This document shows, piece by piece, positions 13,922 through 54,405 of a DNA stretch of 64,000 nt. The position numbers and the translations under genes were made by a program. The DNA is from Pyrocephalus nanus (Eukaryota; Chordata; Aves; Passeriformes; Tyrannidae). Numbering within the stretch: position 1 is the first letter of the stretch; every line of letters starts with the position of its first letter. The stretch spans positions 821,001 through 885,000 of the forward strand of contig CM076263.1 of assembly GCA_038380795.1 (NCBI GenBank), in the 5' to 3' direction. The notes under the pieces were generated by a model that did not search any database, was not told where the DNA came from, and saw nothing but the letters and a program-made list of their open reading frames with translations.

Positions 13922-16519
13922 AATAAATAAACAAAAGCAGGCGGTGATTTAGGCAATTTATGCATTTTACTAAGAAAATAGAAGAGCAGAACACAGGTTT
14001 TCCACGGAGTTATAAAGGAGGAGAGAAAAAAACCAAATAAAAATCAAAAAAACAAACAATAACCAAATTTACAGAGTTTTTAGTTTCAGTCCCATGGTTT
14101 GCTCCACGTTCCCTCCAGAGCTTGGCCTTAAAACCAATCCCTGCTTCCTAAAACTGCTGTTTTGGGATGGGGATATCCTAAAAATAAAAAATCTGGAAAA
14201 TTAACAGTGGGTTTTTCTCCAGGCCAGGAACAGCTGAGACAAAAACCCGAAGGGTTCTCACGGTCTGAGCTGAAAAATCTCGCAGGTAAATTGAGAGGAG
14301 GCCAAATTTGGCTTCTGGGGGGGGGGGTCAAGAGGATCCAGAGCTCGGATGGGATCGGGGTCAGCTGAAATTAAAAAGTAATAATTAAAAAATAAACGGT
14401 TGCACTCCGCTGGCTACCCTTTAATAACCCCAAAACCGTCCTGCTGATTGTAAGGCAGCAGGAATCCTGGAAAAGGACTGATTGACCCGGGTGATCCTCT
14501 CCCAAGGAGCTTTTGGTGCCACCAGGAGGGCAGAAATCACCAGGGCTGGACCATCAGTTATCCCCTCAGGGGGATGCTTGTTGTTTCAATTTACACTCTG
14601 CAGCATCCTGGTGATCCCCATTTCACACCGTGCAAGAGAATTTTTTTCTGTGTGGGTAAAGGTGGGGAAATACTTTTATAAAATAAAATAAAATAAAATA
14701 AAAAGGCTAAAAATAAAAGGCTAAGTTAAGTTGGTGTGAGAGGGAACCGAAATTTGGCACAGGTGACAATCCTTTCCCAACCAGCTCTGGGTTTTCCTGA
14801 GCATCTTCCACCACCTCTGATCACGAGCAACGACTGCCTGATAATAAAAAAATAATTAATAAAAAAATCAGCCCGAAGAGGTGGACGCAGAACTTTTATT
14901 TTCCGAGCCAGAGGCGTTATTTTTTTGGGGAGGGACTGATTGCTCTGCCTCTGGGATCAGGGTGGTTTTTTTGTTAATCATCTGCCTGGTTGTAGATGGG
15001 AGGGAGGGCGTGGTGTCCCCGTGGACCCAACCACGCAGAATTTCGCTGATGAATCCACACGGGAAGCTGCGATTTCTCAGAAGGCAAAAACCCCACTGAT
15101 GGATCAATAATCTCCTTCCCAACATTTCAACACAATCAAAACCAGGAGTAGCAAAAATAGATGAGAAAAAAAAAAGCATTCTCTGTAAAAACTTCACCAT
15201 TTACGTGTTGGTTTTTATAAATTACATCTGCAAGTTCCCAAACCCGCGCGCAACTTCGAGCCCCTCGAATTCCACCCCCCCCCAGCGCCGTTATCTGCCT
15301 TTGTTTAATCAGTCTTTTGTGGGTAAAGCTTTCCCAAGGGTCTGTTTGATGCAGGAAGATGATTTTAAAAGCTGGAAGCGCCAGAGGTCGTGCCCAAGGG
15401 GGGGGAAAGAGTTCAGCTGATAGTTCTTGTTGTCGTTCTGACAAGCTGAGCGTGGAAGTGGAGCGGCCAAGGCAGGGCCTGCAGTCAAATTGACCCCAGT
15501 GTGATGGAGTGAGACAGCAGGAAACAACCAAACCTGGGTAAATGTGTGTGTAAATAGCTGCCTGTCAATGCTTCGCTGCTGCAGCTTCATCAGCTGCCCG
15601 TGGAGTGTTTGGTAAAGTGGCAAGTCCACCTAGAGGGGTTTGTGGAGTCAGCAATTCATTAGAACATCATCCAGGAGTCATTCCATGAGAACCAGGGGGT
15701 GCAAGGGAGGAAAAAAAAAATATTTTGGCTTAGAAGAAACAAAACCTTTAAAAAAAATTAAAAAAAACCCCAAAAAAACAAAGAAAAATCCTTTGGTATC
15801 TCACCCTGCAGTCCAGTGCTTAAAATTTCACCCTAAAACCTCTAAAAGTTGTTCCTTCAGGTCCCTGTGTTCACCTGATAAAATCTGTTGGGTGTTTTTA
15901 AAAGCTGTCGAGCCACTAGCGTTGTTTTTCGGGGTCATTTTTAATCAGCTGGCATTTTTTCCTGAGAGCGGATTTGAAACGCAAAAAACGTGAGGAAAAC
16001 GAAAATAAAACAAGAAGAGATTAAAAAAAAGCAAAGTTTGCTGCTGATTCCACGCTGCTGCTCGAGGAAACAGAGGCTGGGTAGCTCGAAACATCAAAGA
16101 GAGCCCCACCAGAGTGGTAAATTGAAATTGGGGGGTTTCTGATGAGTGCTCTGTGTTGGTGTGGCAGCGGGATCGCGCTGGGACGGTCAGAGGGCTGATT
16201 ATTAAAGGCAGATTTAAATCATTTAGGGGATGAGTGGTGATGATGGGATGTGTTCAGCTACGTCATTCCTGAAATTCCTCGCTGCTGGAAACGCAATTCC
16301 ATCAGCAAAATTCATTTTGGAGTGTTCTCACCTTCCTAGGGCAGGTCATACACACAGCCTGACAGGTAAATTGTGCGGGGAAAAAAAATCAACACCGAGT
16401 GAAAAACCAAACAGAGTAAAAAGGGGGGAGAAAAAAAAAAACCACCAGAAGGAGCGAAAATAATTTACAGGCTTGGTCTGGGAGAGGGGGGGATTCCCTG
16501 CAGATTGGAAGATGCCCCC
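13922..16519. other. Intergenic DNA 3' of ME2, including its 3'UTR
   Basis: Unique AT-leaning sequence. The ME2 3'UTR must start at 16519 and run leftwards, but I could not fix its poly(A) site; candidate minus-strand signals are the TTTAAT at about 15951 and the TTTATT at about 14895 on the plus strand. ELAC1, expected here from the human order, was not found. CTGAT/ATCAG words are dense: I count about 18 in 14401-16200. Confidence 0.55.
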
Positions 16520-44045
<27,526 letters not shown>

Positions 44046-44068
44046 CCTGGGCTGCTGGGGGGCCACAC
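44046..44068 (-). other. ME2: ME2 exon 2, 5'UTR part
   Basis: Acceptor TTTCTGCCCCCCTCCAG|GTGTGG gives a 23-nt UTR before the ATG in this exon, so an upstream non-coding exon is required. Confidence 0.75.
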
Positions 44069-44150
44069 CTGGAGGGGGGCAGAAATCATCAGTTATTACA
44101 TTTGGAGAGCTCATTGACACCAGGAGAGGTGAACTGGACCCATCTGTCAA

Positions 44151-45575
44151 AGATTATTTAATTTGATTCACCCCATCCACTGCAAACTCTTTAAGGGCAG
44201 AAATTATCAGTTATTACAGGCTGATAGAACTCACTGATGCCAGGCAAGGTAAACTGGAACCCATCTCTCAAAGATTATTTCATTTGATTCACCCCATCCA
44301 CTGCAAACTCTTTAAGGGCAGAAATTATCAGTTATTACACACTTCTAGAACTCATTGACACCAGACAAGGTGAAGTGGAACCCATCTCTCAAAGATTATT
44401 TCATCCACCCACTGTAAACTCTTTAAGGGCAGAAATTATCAGTTATTACAGGCTGATAGAACTCATTGACGCCAGGCAAGGTGAACTGGAACCCATCTCT
44501 CAAAGATTATTTCATCTGATTCACCCCATCCACTGCAAACTCTTTAAGGGCAGAAATTATCAGTTATTACAGGCTGGTAGAACTCATTGACACCAGGCAA
44601 GGTAAACTGGAACCCATCTCTCAAAGATTATTTCATCTGATTCACCAACTCACTCTAAACTCATTGGGGGCAGAAATTATCAGTCATTACACACTTCTAG
44701 AACTCATTGACACCAGGCAAGGTAAATTGGAACCCATCTCTCAAAGATTATTTCATCCACCCACTGCAAACTCTTTAAGGGCAGAAATTATCAGTTATTA
44801 CAGGCTGGTAGAATTCATTGACACCAGGCAAGGTGAAGTGGAACCCATCTCCCAAAGATTATTTCATCTGATTCACCCCACCCACTGCAAACTCTTTAAG
44901 GGCAGAAATTATCAGTCATTACACACTTCTAGAACTCATTGACACCAGACAAGGTGAAGTGGAACCCATCTCTCAAAGATTATTTCATCCACCCACTGTA
45001 AACTCTTTAAGGGCAGAAATTATCAGTCATTACAGATTTGGAGAACTCACTGACACCAGGCAAGGTGAAGTGGAACTCATCTGTCACAGATTATTTCATC
45101 TGATTCACCCCATCCACTGCAAACTCTTTAAGGGCAGAAATTATCAGTTATTACAGGCTGGTAGAATTCATTGACACCAGGCAAGGTGAAGTGGAACTCA
45201 TCTGTCACAGATTATTTCATTTGATTCACCCCATCCACTGCAAACTCTTTAAGGGCAGAAATTATCAGTCATTACACACTTCTAGAACTCATTGACACCA
45301 GACAAGGTGAAGTGGAACCCATCTCTCAAAGATTATTTCATCCACCCACTGCAAACTCTTTAAGGGCAGAAATTATCAGTTATTACAGGCTGATAGAACT
45401 CATTGACGCCAGGCAAGGTAAACTGGAACCCATCTCCCAAAGATTATTTCATCTGATTCACCAACTCACTCTAAACTCATTGGGGGCAGAAATTATCAGT
45501 CATTACACACTTCTAGAACTCATTTACACCAGACAAGGTGAACTGGAACCCATCTCCCAAAGATTATTTCATCAG
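44151..45575. repeat. About eleven tandem copies of a 110-145-bp unit, ME2 intron 1
   Basis: Landmarks are CAGAAATTATCAGTTATTAC, GAACTCATTGACACCAG, AACCCATCTCTCAAAGATTA and CACTGCAAACTCTTTAAGGG. Copies differ by a GATTCACCCCATC block that is present or absent. Confidence 0.93.
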
Positions 45576-47785
45576 GACCGAGAGACATTTTTAAGGACCC
45601 AAATGATGCCTGGTTTGGATTTTGAATTTCTTCCAGATGGGAGAGAAAATTGAATTAAGGAACAAAACTTCATTATCTTAACTGCGGGCTGAACGCTTTA
45701 GAAGACCTTTCTATAATCAAATTTACACGTAATCAGCTTTGTGAAGAGGGCAAACCGGTCTTACAACTTACAGCCCGAGGATTTTCTCAGAAATCATTCC
45801 GAGCATTAAAAAAAAATAATATGTAAATATTTAATATTTTCATCATCAGTTCCCCTCGAGTTCCTCTCCCACCCATCAGCAAGCAGCAGTTTTGACATTC
45901 AGCAGCAACACTTTCCCTCGCCCTGTGTGTGTTTGTTTGTTTAGGCTGCGCTCAAAACCCCCCCTGCAATTTAACAACAAGATTGCGGCCCAGATTTCTC
46001 CTGCCTTGACCAATTAACCCCCTAATCAGCAAGACAGAGAGGAAAAGACTTTGGAGCCTTCTCTTCTCCAGGAGAACCCCCCCAGCTCCAACCCTGGCAG
46101 CATCTCCTCGTGGGAAGGACATCAGCTGAGGGACACATCAGCACAACCAGAACAGGAACCTCTCTTCTCCTTTCAGAACTCGGCAAGGCCGTGGTGGCAC
46201 CTCCAACCCTCTGAATCCACCACAACTGATTATTTCTGGCTGATTGGAGGGAACCAAACTCTCCTGCTGATCAGATCAGATCGTAGCTCGCTGCTGTGCC
46301 TTATCAGGAAGCATCTGCTCCGGGTCAAACTAATTAGCAACATGCCCAAGTGCCCTTATCTGGGAGCAAACGTTTTGTTGGTTGTTTTGGTTTTTTTTGC
46401 TGGTGCAATCGCAGATGGGTTCAATTGCAAAAGGGGAAGGTTCACCCTCAGGGAAGGCCAGCGTCAATTAAAAATTGACTGCTGCAATTAGTGCAACCCT
46501 CCCGGTGGCCGGGCAGGTTCTCTCCAGCAAAGTCCCGTGCGATCGCGTTCCTAAAGGCACCTTGAGATGTGCTGATTAAAAAGGAACGGCCATAAAGGCG
46601 GGGGGGGGAGATGCTAATGAATATTTCAGCAGCGGTAAATGGGTTATTTCGGAAGCAGATCTCTAAAAAACTCAAATTACTTCCCTTCAAATAGAAATAA
46701 TTTCAGAGCGCTTTTCTAAACAGAGCAGATGTGAACGACTTTGACAACATCAGAAAACCAGCAGAAAGTGGGGGCTGAATTATCTGTTACTGAAGAACCA
46801 AACCACATCAACGAGCTCTATTTTTGCACATTTATGGACCTGACCTAAACATCCTGATCCTTAAGAATCAGAAAGCCCGCTGTCTTTCACCGTGGAAACC
46901 GCAGCAGCAGAAGCAGCAGCGTTTTTAGCCCAGTCTGACCAGAAGATGTGTTCACATCCTCCAAAGAAACCGAGCTGCCCGCTAAATCAGCCACAATCAG
47001 GCGAACGACAAGCCTGCCAACCCACCTGGAAATGTCAGTGGGACTTAAAAAAATAAAAAAAAAAACCGCTTAAATTACAGGGAAACCTGAAAAACTACCC
47101 AGCAGCAGCAAAGCTGTTCCTTCTGCTGAAATGGAAGTGCTAGGAAAGATGAAAATTCAATCAGTACTCACTCCTCAGGCTACCCCGCACTTTTGACAGC
47201 TTCTTAGTTCGCAGAAGAAAGAAATAATAAAAAAAAAAAAGCTCCCAAATCTCACAAGGCTTAGCAGAACTTTTGTCAAAATTCTCATTAAAAGCACAAG
47301 CCAGGCTGAGTTTTTGCAGATGTTACCGGGTCTAACAGCGCTGGTTGCACACACAGACACAGCTAAACATGCTGCCCAGCTCCTCCTTGTCCCCGCGTGG
47401 AAAAAAACCCTCCCTTCGTGGAATTAGGGACACGAGGGCGCTGATTAATCGACATTTAGCGGGGTTTGGCCGGGCGAGAGGCTCCTTCCTCCCCGGCCGT
47501 GCTGTGAGTTTTTTGTTGGTTTGGGGTTCCTTTTTCCTGTCAGTAGAAGGGATCCTGACCAGGGCAGCCTCACCCAGCACTTGGTTAGCAGATTTTTGTT
47601 GGTTTTTTGAACGTTTCGAAGCAGCGAGGCCACCAAGTCCCCCCCGGGCCGGGGCGGTGTGGGCAGGCTCGGCCGCCTCTCTGAGGAAGCTTTGGAGGAG
47701 AGGAGAGGCCAAACCCAAACGCCGGTTCTAAAAATACCAGGCGGTGTGTTTATACCGTGTTTATTCCTCCTCCCAGGCCCCACCA
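45576..47785. other. ME2 intron 1, unique part
   Basis: No exon, RNA gene or mobile element was recognised. One small open frame near 46340 has a hydrophobic stretch but no recognisable homology. Confidence 0.5.
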
Positions 47786-48571
47786 GCTGCTTTGCTCATG
47801 CCCAACTTTCGCTGTGTTCGAGGCGGGTCGGGGGACACTCCGTGCCCGGCCCGGCCCGGGGGACACTCCGTGCCCGGCCCGGCCCGGGGCAGCCCTCACG
47901 GCGGCTCGGTTGGGTTTGTCACCGCTCCCACACGGCCGGGGCTGCTCCCCCGCACCTGCCGCCGGGCCTAGGGTTGCCCTCCATCGCAGGCCGAGCCTCG
48001 GCGCCTCGCCCAGGCCGTGCTGATGGCCTCGGCATGACCCCTGTGGGCCCCCCGGGGGGGTACACGGGGTATGCCGGGCGGGTCCATCCCCTCCCCGCGC
48101 CCGGGCGGCCTCCGGCGCCTCAGGACGCCCCTGAAGATACGGGTTTGTAAGGACACCAGAGGCCTGCGGGGCGCCGCCGCAGATGGGAAATTGTTACCAG
48201 AACGGCATCTACCTCGTCCTCCCTTGCGGCTGCTGCCCGCGGAGCGATGCCGGCCGGTGAGCTGTTCCTATCGAGAGCAGCCGGAGCTGCGCCCGCCGCG
48301 GGACCCGCCACTGAATGGAGCCAGCACGGAGGCGCCGCGGAGGGACACCCCGGGGGGCGGGGCCGACTCGTGACTGACGAGGGGCTTGTCCAATCGAAAG
48401 GAAGGAGGCGCGCCGGCGGAGCTGGCGCTCGACCAATGAGCGCTCTGTTCCGCCCCCACGGAGGGGAAACGGGGCCATGCGCGGGGGCGGGGCCTGGTGT
48501 ATGTTAATAAGGTAAGGGAGGCAGCCAATCAGCGTAGAGGGGCGGGGCGAGAGGGGAGAGGGGCGGGGCTT
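47786..48571 (-). promoter_or_regulatory. ME2: CpG-island promoter of ME2
   Basis: GC- and CpG-rich island at the 5' end of ME2. It holds three CCAAT boxes (48390, 48433, 48525) and GC boxes GGGGCGGGG at about 48484, 48539 and 48560. A small duplication of GGGGGACACTCCGTGCCCGG lies at about 47832-47887. NF-Y and SP1-type input is inferred from motifs only. Confidence 0.75.
48213..48385 (-). other. ME2: Possible ME2 non-coding exon 1
   Basis: A minus-strand donor GACGAG|GTAGATG puts the 3' end at 48213; a weaker alternative is CTG|GTAACA near 48196. The 5' end is a guess just downstream of the CCAAT boxes. No transcript support. Confidence 0.35.
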
Positions 48572-48572
48572 C

Positions 48573-51325
48573 GTGAGTGGAAGGGGATGGGGAGGGCTGG
48601 GAATGAGGAATGGGAATGTGGGAATGGGAATGGGAAAAGTGAGGGGATGGGAATGTGGGGATGGGAATGAGGAATGGGAATGTGGGAATGGGAATGGGAA
48701 TGTGGGAATGGGAATGTGGGAATGGGAATGTGGGAATGGGAATGTGGGTTGGGAATGTGGGGAAATGGGAATTAGAGGATGGGAATGTTGGAATGGGAAT
48801 GAGGGGATGGGAATGTGAGAATGGGAATGTGGGTTGGGAATGTGAGGGGATGGGAATGTGGGGATGGGAATGGGAATAGTGAGGGGATGGGAATGTGGGG
48901 ATGGGAATGGGAATAGTGAGGGGATGGGAATGTGGGGATGGGAATGTGGGGATGGGAATGGGAATAGTGAGGGGATGGGAATGTGGGGATGGGAATGCGG
49001 GGATGGGAATGTGGGGATGGGAATGTCGGGATGGGAATGGGAATAGTGAGGGGATGGGAATGTGGGGCTGGGAATGTGGGGATGGGAATGTGGGGCTGGG
49101 AATGAGGAATGGGAATGTGGGGATGGGAATGTGGGGATCGGAATGTGGGGATGGGAATGTGGGGATGGGAATGTGGGGATGGGAATGTGGGGATGGGAAT
49201 GTGGGGATGGGAATGTGGGGATGGGAATGTGAGGGAATGGGAATGTGGGGATGGGAATGTGGGGCTGGGAATGAGGAATGGGAATGTGGGGATGGGAATG
49301 TGGGGATGGGAATGTGGGGATGGGAATGTGGGGATGGGAATGTGGGGATGGGAATGTGGGGATGGGAATGTGGGGATGGGAATGTGGGAGTGGGAATGTG
49401 GGAGTGGGAATGTGGGGATGGGAATGTGGGGATGGGAATGTGGGGATGGGAATGTGGGGATGGGAATGTGGGGATGGGAATGAGGGGATGGGAATGTGGG
49501 GATGGGAATGTGGGGATGGGAATGTGGGGATGGGAATGTGGGGATGGGAATGTGGGAATGGGAATGTGGGGATGGGAAAAGTGAGGGGATGGGAATGTGG
49601 GTTGGGAATGTGAGGATGGGAATGTGGGGATGGAAATGAGGGGATGGGAATGGGAATGTGGGGATGGGAATGAGGAATGGGAATGTGGGGATGGGAATGT
49701 GGGTTGGGAATGTGAGAATGGGAATGTGGGGATGGGAATGTGGGGATGGGAATGTGGGAATGGGAATGTGGGGATGGGAATGTGGGGATGGGAATGTCGG
49801 GATGGGAATGAGGAATGGGAATCGGGATGGGAATGTGGGGATGGGAATGTGGGAATGGGAATGTGGGAGTGGGAATGTGGGGATGGGAACTGGGATGGGA
49901 ATCAGGGGATGGGAATATGGGAATGGGAATGTGGGGATGGGAATGTGGGAATGGGAATCGGGATGGGAATGTGGGGATGGGAATGTGGGGATGGGAATGT
50001 GGGAATGGGAATGTGGGAGTGGGAATGTGGGGATGGGAACTGGGATGGGAATCAGGGGATGGGAATATGGGAATGGGAATGTGGGGATGGGAATGTGGGG
50101 ATGGGAATGTGGGGATGGGAATGAGGGGATGGGAATGTGGGGATGGGAATGTGGGAATGGGAATGGGGGGATGGGAATGTGGGGATGGGAATGAGGGGAT
50201 GGGAATGAGGAATGGGAATGTGGGGATGGGAATGTGGGAATGGGAATGTGGGGATGGGAATGTGGGAATGGGAATGTGGGGATGGGAATGTGGGAGTGGG
50301 AATGTGGGGATGGGAATGTGGGGATGGGAATGTGGGGATGGGAATGAGGGGATGGGAATGTGGGGATGGGAATGTGGGAATGGGAATGGGGGGATGGGAA
50401 TGTGGGGATGGGAATGAGGGGATGGGAATGAGGAATGGGAATGTGGGGATGGGAATGTGGGAATGGGAATGTGGGGATGGGAATGTGGGAATGGGAATGT
50501 GGGGATGGGAATGTGGGAATGGGAATGTGGGGATGGGAATGTGGGGATGGGAACAGTGAGGGGATGGGAATGAGGGAATGGGAATGTGGGGATGGGAATG
50601 TGGGAATGGGAATGTGGGAGTGGGAATGTGGGGATGGGAACTGGGATGGGAATCAGGGGATGGGAATATGGGAATGGGAATGTGGGGATGGGAATGTGGG
50701 GATGGGAATGTGGGGATGGGAATGAGGGAATGGGAATGTGGGGATGGGAATGTGGGGATGGGAACAGTGAGGGGATGGGAATGAGGGAATGGGAATGTGG
50801 GGATGGGAATGTGGGAATGGGAATGTGGGAGTGGGAATGTGGGGATGGGAACTGGGATGGGAATCAGGGGATGGGAATATGGGAATGGGAATGTGGGGAT
50901 GGGAATGTGGGGATGGGAATGTGGGAATGGGAATGGAAATGTGAGGAGATGGGAATGAGGAATGGGAATGTGGGAATGGGAATGGGAATAGTGAGGGGAT
51001 GGGAATGGGAATCAGGGGATTGGAATGAGAGGATGGGAATGTGGGAATGGGAATGAGGGGATTGGAATGAGGGGATGGGAATGTGGGGATGGGAATGGGA
51101 ATGAGGGGATGGGAATGTGGGGATGGGGATGGGAATGAGGGGATGGGAATGTGAGGGGATGGGATGGGAATAGTGAGGGGATGGGAATGTGGGGATGGGA
51201 ATGTGGGGATGGGAATGAGGAATGGGAATGTGGGGATGGGAATGAGGGGTGGGAATGTGGGGATGGGAATGTGGGGATGGGAATATGGGAATGGGAATGT
51301 GGGCTGGGAATGTGAGGGAATGGGG
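48573..51325 (+). repeat. GGGAATGTGGGGAT satellite, about 2.75 kb
   Basis: Units of 12-14 bp: GGGAATGTGGGGAT, GGGAATGTGGGAAT, with GAGGGGAT and GGGAATAGTGAGGGGAT variants, and longer patterns (compare 49800-50060 with 50440-50700). G-runs of three to four recur every few bases on the plus strand. It abuts the ME2 promoter on its upstream side. Confidence 0.97.
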
Positions 51326-52084
51326 TCCATGAAGGGACAGCATCCATGACAGGACGAGGTCCGTGATGTGCCTGGGTCGGTGAGAGAAAGAGGTCCAAGA
51401 GGGAATGGGGACTTTGTAGGGTTTGGGATCCATGAGGGCTCTCCACCCTCCCAGCCCCAAATTCCACCCCACTATCCCATCCAGCCCTGCCAGTTTAAAG
51501 GGTATTCCTATAATAAGAATTCCAATCCTCCGGCTGGCACCGACCGTGATTTGAACGCAGCGGGGTCGCCATGGCAACGTCATCAAACCTATAAACCCAC
51601 TTAATCAAAACCTGCCGGCTGATTTCCCCCCCCCCCCCACCCATCAGCACCGGCTGGGGTGGCTTTGAAACGCGCCCCGATAACGGGGTTGCTAATCCCC
51701 TAATAAACAAAAGGATAAATAACCTGCAAGGTCGCGGCTAAAAATAGCGCAGCTGGAGGGGCGCGTAAATCATCAGCGCCCTTTGGGGTTGCCCGAGGGT
51801 TCTGCCCGATAGTTCGGGCCCTGCTGAAAGGCAGAGAGCTTTGTTGTGACATCCTGGGAGATGTCCCCTGGCGAGTCCCACAGCTCCCGGAGGGAATGGG
51901 ATTTCCCGGGGTTTCGGATTCCCAGCTGATGTTTTTATTCTGGTTTTTTCCACCCAGCGCCCTCTGCCATCGCAGCAGGGTTGTGTTCTCCCAAAAGCTC
52001 AGTGGTGGTCGCTCTCAGATCCAGGCTCCGGGTTTTTTCCAAGGTGTTGTAGATGCTCCATGTGGAGCCCCAGCCGTGCACGGG
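51326..52084. other. Intergenic spacer
   Basis: Unique sequence, no gene recognised. Confidence 0.5.
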
Positions 52085-52398
52085 GGGGGGGCAGGAGAAT
52101 CCTGGAGTCGCTGAATTATTTGGGGTGGGAAAAACCCTCCCAGAAAGTCGAGTCCAGCCAGGGTTGGACAACCCTTTCCATGAAGGAATTTTCTCATTAT
52201 CCAATCTAAACCTCTCCTGGTACGATTTGAGGTGGTTTCCTCTCCTCCTGTCCCTCGTTCCCTGCGAGCAGAACCCGATCCCCACCCCGGCTCCATCCTC
52301 CTGTCAGGGATTGCAGAGCCAGAAGGTCCTTCCTGAGCCTCCTTTTTTCCAGGATGAGCCCCCCCAGCTCCCTCAGCTGCTCCAGCCCCTTCCCAGCT
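52085..52398 (-). mobile_element. CR1 LINE fragment, minus orientation
   Basis: The plus strand reads as a reverse-complement CR1 3' region: CTGAATTATTTGGGGTGGGA, then AGTCGAGTCCAGCC, CCAATCTAAACCTCTCCTGG, GAGCCTCCTTTTTTCCAGGA and CAGCTCCCTCAGCTGCTCC. It runs directly into the CTTCCCAAAC array, whose first units extend its CAGCTCCCTTCCCTTCCC end. Confidence 0.8.
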
Positions 52399-54405
52399 CC
52401 CTTCCCTTCCCTTCCCAAACCTTCCCTTCCCTTCCCAAACCTTCCCTTCCCTTCCCAAACCTTCCCTTCCCAAACCTTCCCAAACCTTCCCTTCCCTTCC
52501 CAAACCTTCCCTTCCCAAACCTTCCCTTCCCTTCCCAAACCTTCCCTTCCCTTCCCAAACCTTCCCTTCCCAAACCTTCCCTTCCCAAACCTTCCCTTCC
52601 CTTCCCAAACCTTCCCTTCCCTTCCCAAACCTTCCCTTCCCAAACCTTCCCTTCCCAAACCTTCCCTTCCCAAACCTTCCCTTCCCTTCCCTTCCCAAAC
52701 CTTCCCTTCCCAAACCTTCCCTTCCCAAACCTTCCCAAACCTTCCCAAACCTTCCCAAACCTTCCCAAACCTTCCCTTCCCAAACCTTCCCTTCCCTTCC
52801 CTTCCCAAACCTTCCCTTCCCTTCCCAAACCTTCCCAAACCTTCCCAAACCTTCCCAAACCTTCCCTTCCCAAACCTTCCCTTCCCAAACCTTCCCTTCC
52901 CTTCCCAAACCTTCCCTTCCCAAACCTTCCCTTCCCAAACCTTCCCAAACCTTCCCAAACCTTCCCAAACCTTCCCTTCCCAAACCTTCTTTCATCTTTT
53001 CTTCTTTTTTTACTTCTCTTGTTTCCTTTTATTTTTCTTTTCAGAGAGGTCCCCCCTGAGCCTCCTTTTTTCCAGGATGAGCCCCCCCAGCTCCCTCAGC
53101 TGCTCCAGCCCCTTCCCAGCTCCCTTCCCTTCCCTTCCCAAACCTTCCCTTCCCTTCCCTTCCCAAACCTTCCCAAACCTTCCCTTCCCTTCCCAAACCT
53201 TCCCAAACCTTCCCAAACCTTCCCTTCCCTTCCCAAACCTTCCCAAACCTTCCCTTCCCTTCCCAAACCTTCCCAAACCTTCCCAAACCTTCCCTTCCCT
53301 TCCCTTCCCAAACCTTCCCAAACCTTCCCAAACCTTCCCTTCCCTTCCCTTCCCTTCCCTTCCCAAACCTTCCCTTCCCTTCCCTTCCCAAACCTTCCCT
53401 TCCCTTCCCAAACCTTCCCAAACCTTCCCTTCCCTTCCCTTCCCAAACCTTCCCTTCCCTTCCCTTCCCAAACCTTCCCAAACCTTCCCTTCCCAAACCT
53501 TCCCAAACCTTCCCTTCCCTTCCCAAACCTTCCCTTCCCTTCCCTTCCCAAACCTTCCCTTCCCTTCCCTTCCCAAACCTTCCCAAACCTTCCCAAACCT
53601 TCCCTTCCCAAACCTTCCCTTCCCTTCCCAAACCTTCCCAAACCTTCCCAAACCTTCCCTTCCCAAACCTTCCCAAACCTTCCCAAACCTTCCCTTCCCT
53701 TCCCTTCCCAAACCTTCCCTTCCCTTCCCAAACCTTCCCAAACCTTCCCTTCCCAAACCTTCCCAAACCTTCCCAAACCTTCCCAAACCTTCCCTTCCCA
53801 AACCTTCCCAAACCTTCCCAAACCTTCCCAAACCTTCCCTTCCCAAACCTTCTTTCATCTTTTCTTCTTTTTTTACTTCTCTTGTTTCCTTTTATTTTTC
53901 TTTTCAGAGAGGTCCCCCCTGAGCCTCCTTTTCTCCAGGCTGAGCCCCCCCAGCTCCCTCAGCTGCTCCAGCCCCTTCCCAGCTCCCTTCCCTTCCCTTC
54001 CCAAACCTTCCCTTCCCTTCCCAAACCTTCCCTTCCCAAACCTTCCCAAACCTTCCCAAACCTTCCCTTCCCTTCCCAAACCTTCCCTTCCCAAACCTTC
54101 CCTTCCCAAACCTTCCCTTCCCAAACCTTCCCAAACCTTCCCTTCCCAAACCTTCCCAAACCTTCCCAAACCTTCCCAAACCTTCCCTTCCCTTCCCAAA
54201 CCTTCCCTTCCCAAACCTTCCCTTCCCAAACCTTCCCTTCCCTTCCCAAACCTTCCCAAACCTTCCCAAACCTTCCCAAACCTTCCCAAACCTTCCCTTC
54301 CCAAACCTTCCCTTCCCAAACCTTCCCTTCCCTTCCCTTCCCTTCCCTTCCCAAACCTTCCCTTCCCAAACCTTCCCTTCCCAAACCTTCCCAAACCTTC
54401 TTTCA
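52398..54405 (-). repeat. CTTCCCAAAC satellite with CR1-derived higher-order units
   Basis: 10-bp CTTCCCAAAC and 5-bp CTTCC units form three blocks. The blocks are separated by a T-rich spacer (from about 52990, 53853 and 54401) ending TTTTCTTTTCAG and a CR1 piece (GAGCCTCCTTTTTTCCAGG to CAGCTGCTCCAGCCCC). The spacer spacing is about 863 and 548 bp, so spacer, CR1 piece and array were amplified together. The third CR1 piece ends near 54540. The array is the reverse complement of that at 13131-13921. Confidence 0.95.

Noticed and set aside
46340..46491. Small plus-strand frame starting MPKCPYLGANVLLVV, possible secreted peptide
   Set aside because: The only support is a hydrophobic stretch after a Met; no homology, and it lies inside ME2 intron 1 on the opposite strand.
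48573..51586. Frames rich in GMGMWGWECG and PIPTFPSPHSH
   Set aside because: By-products of the G-rich satellite on the two strands.
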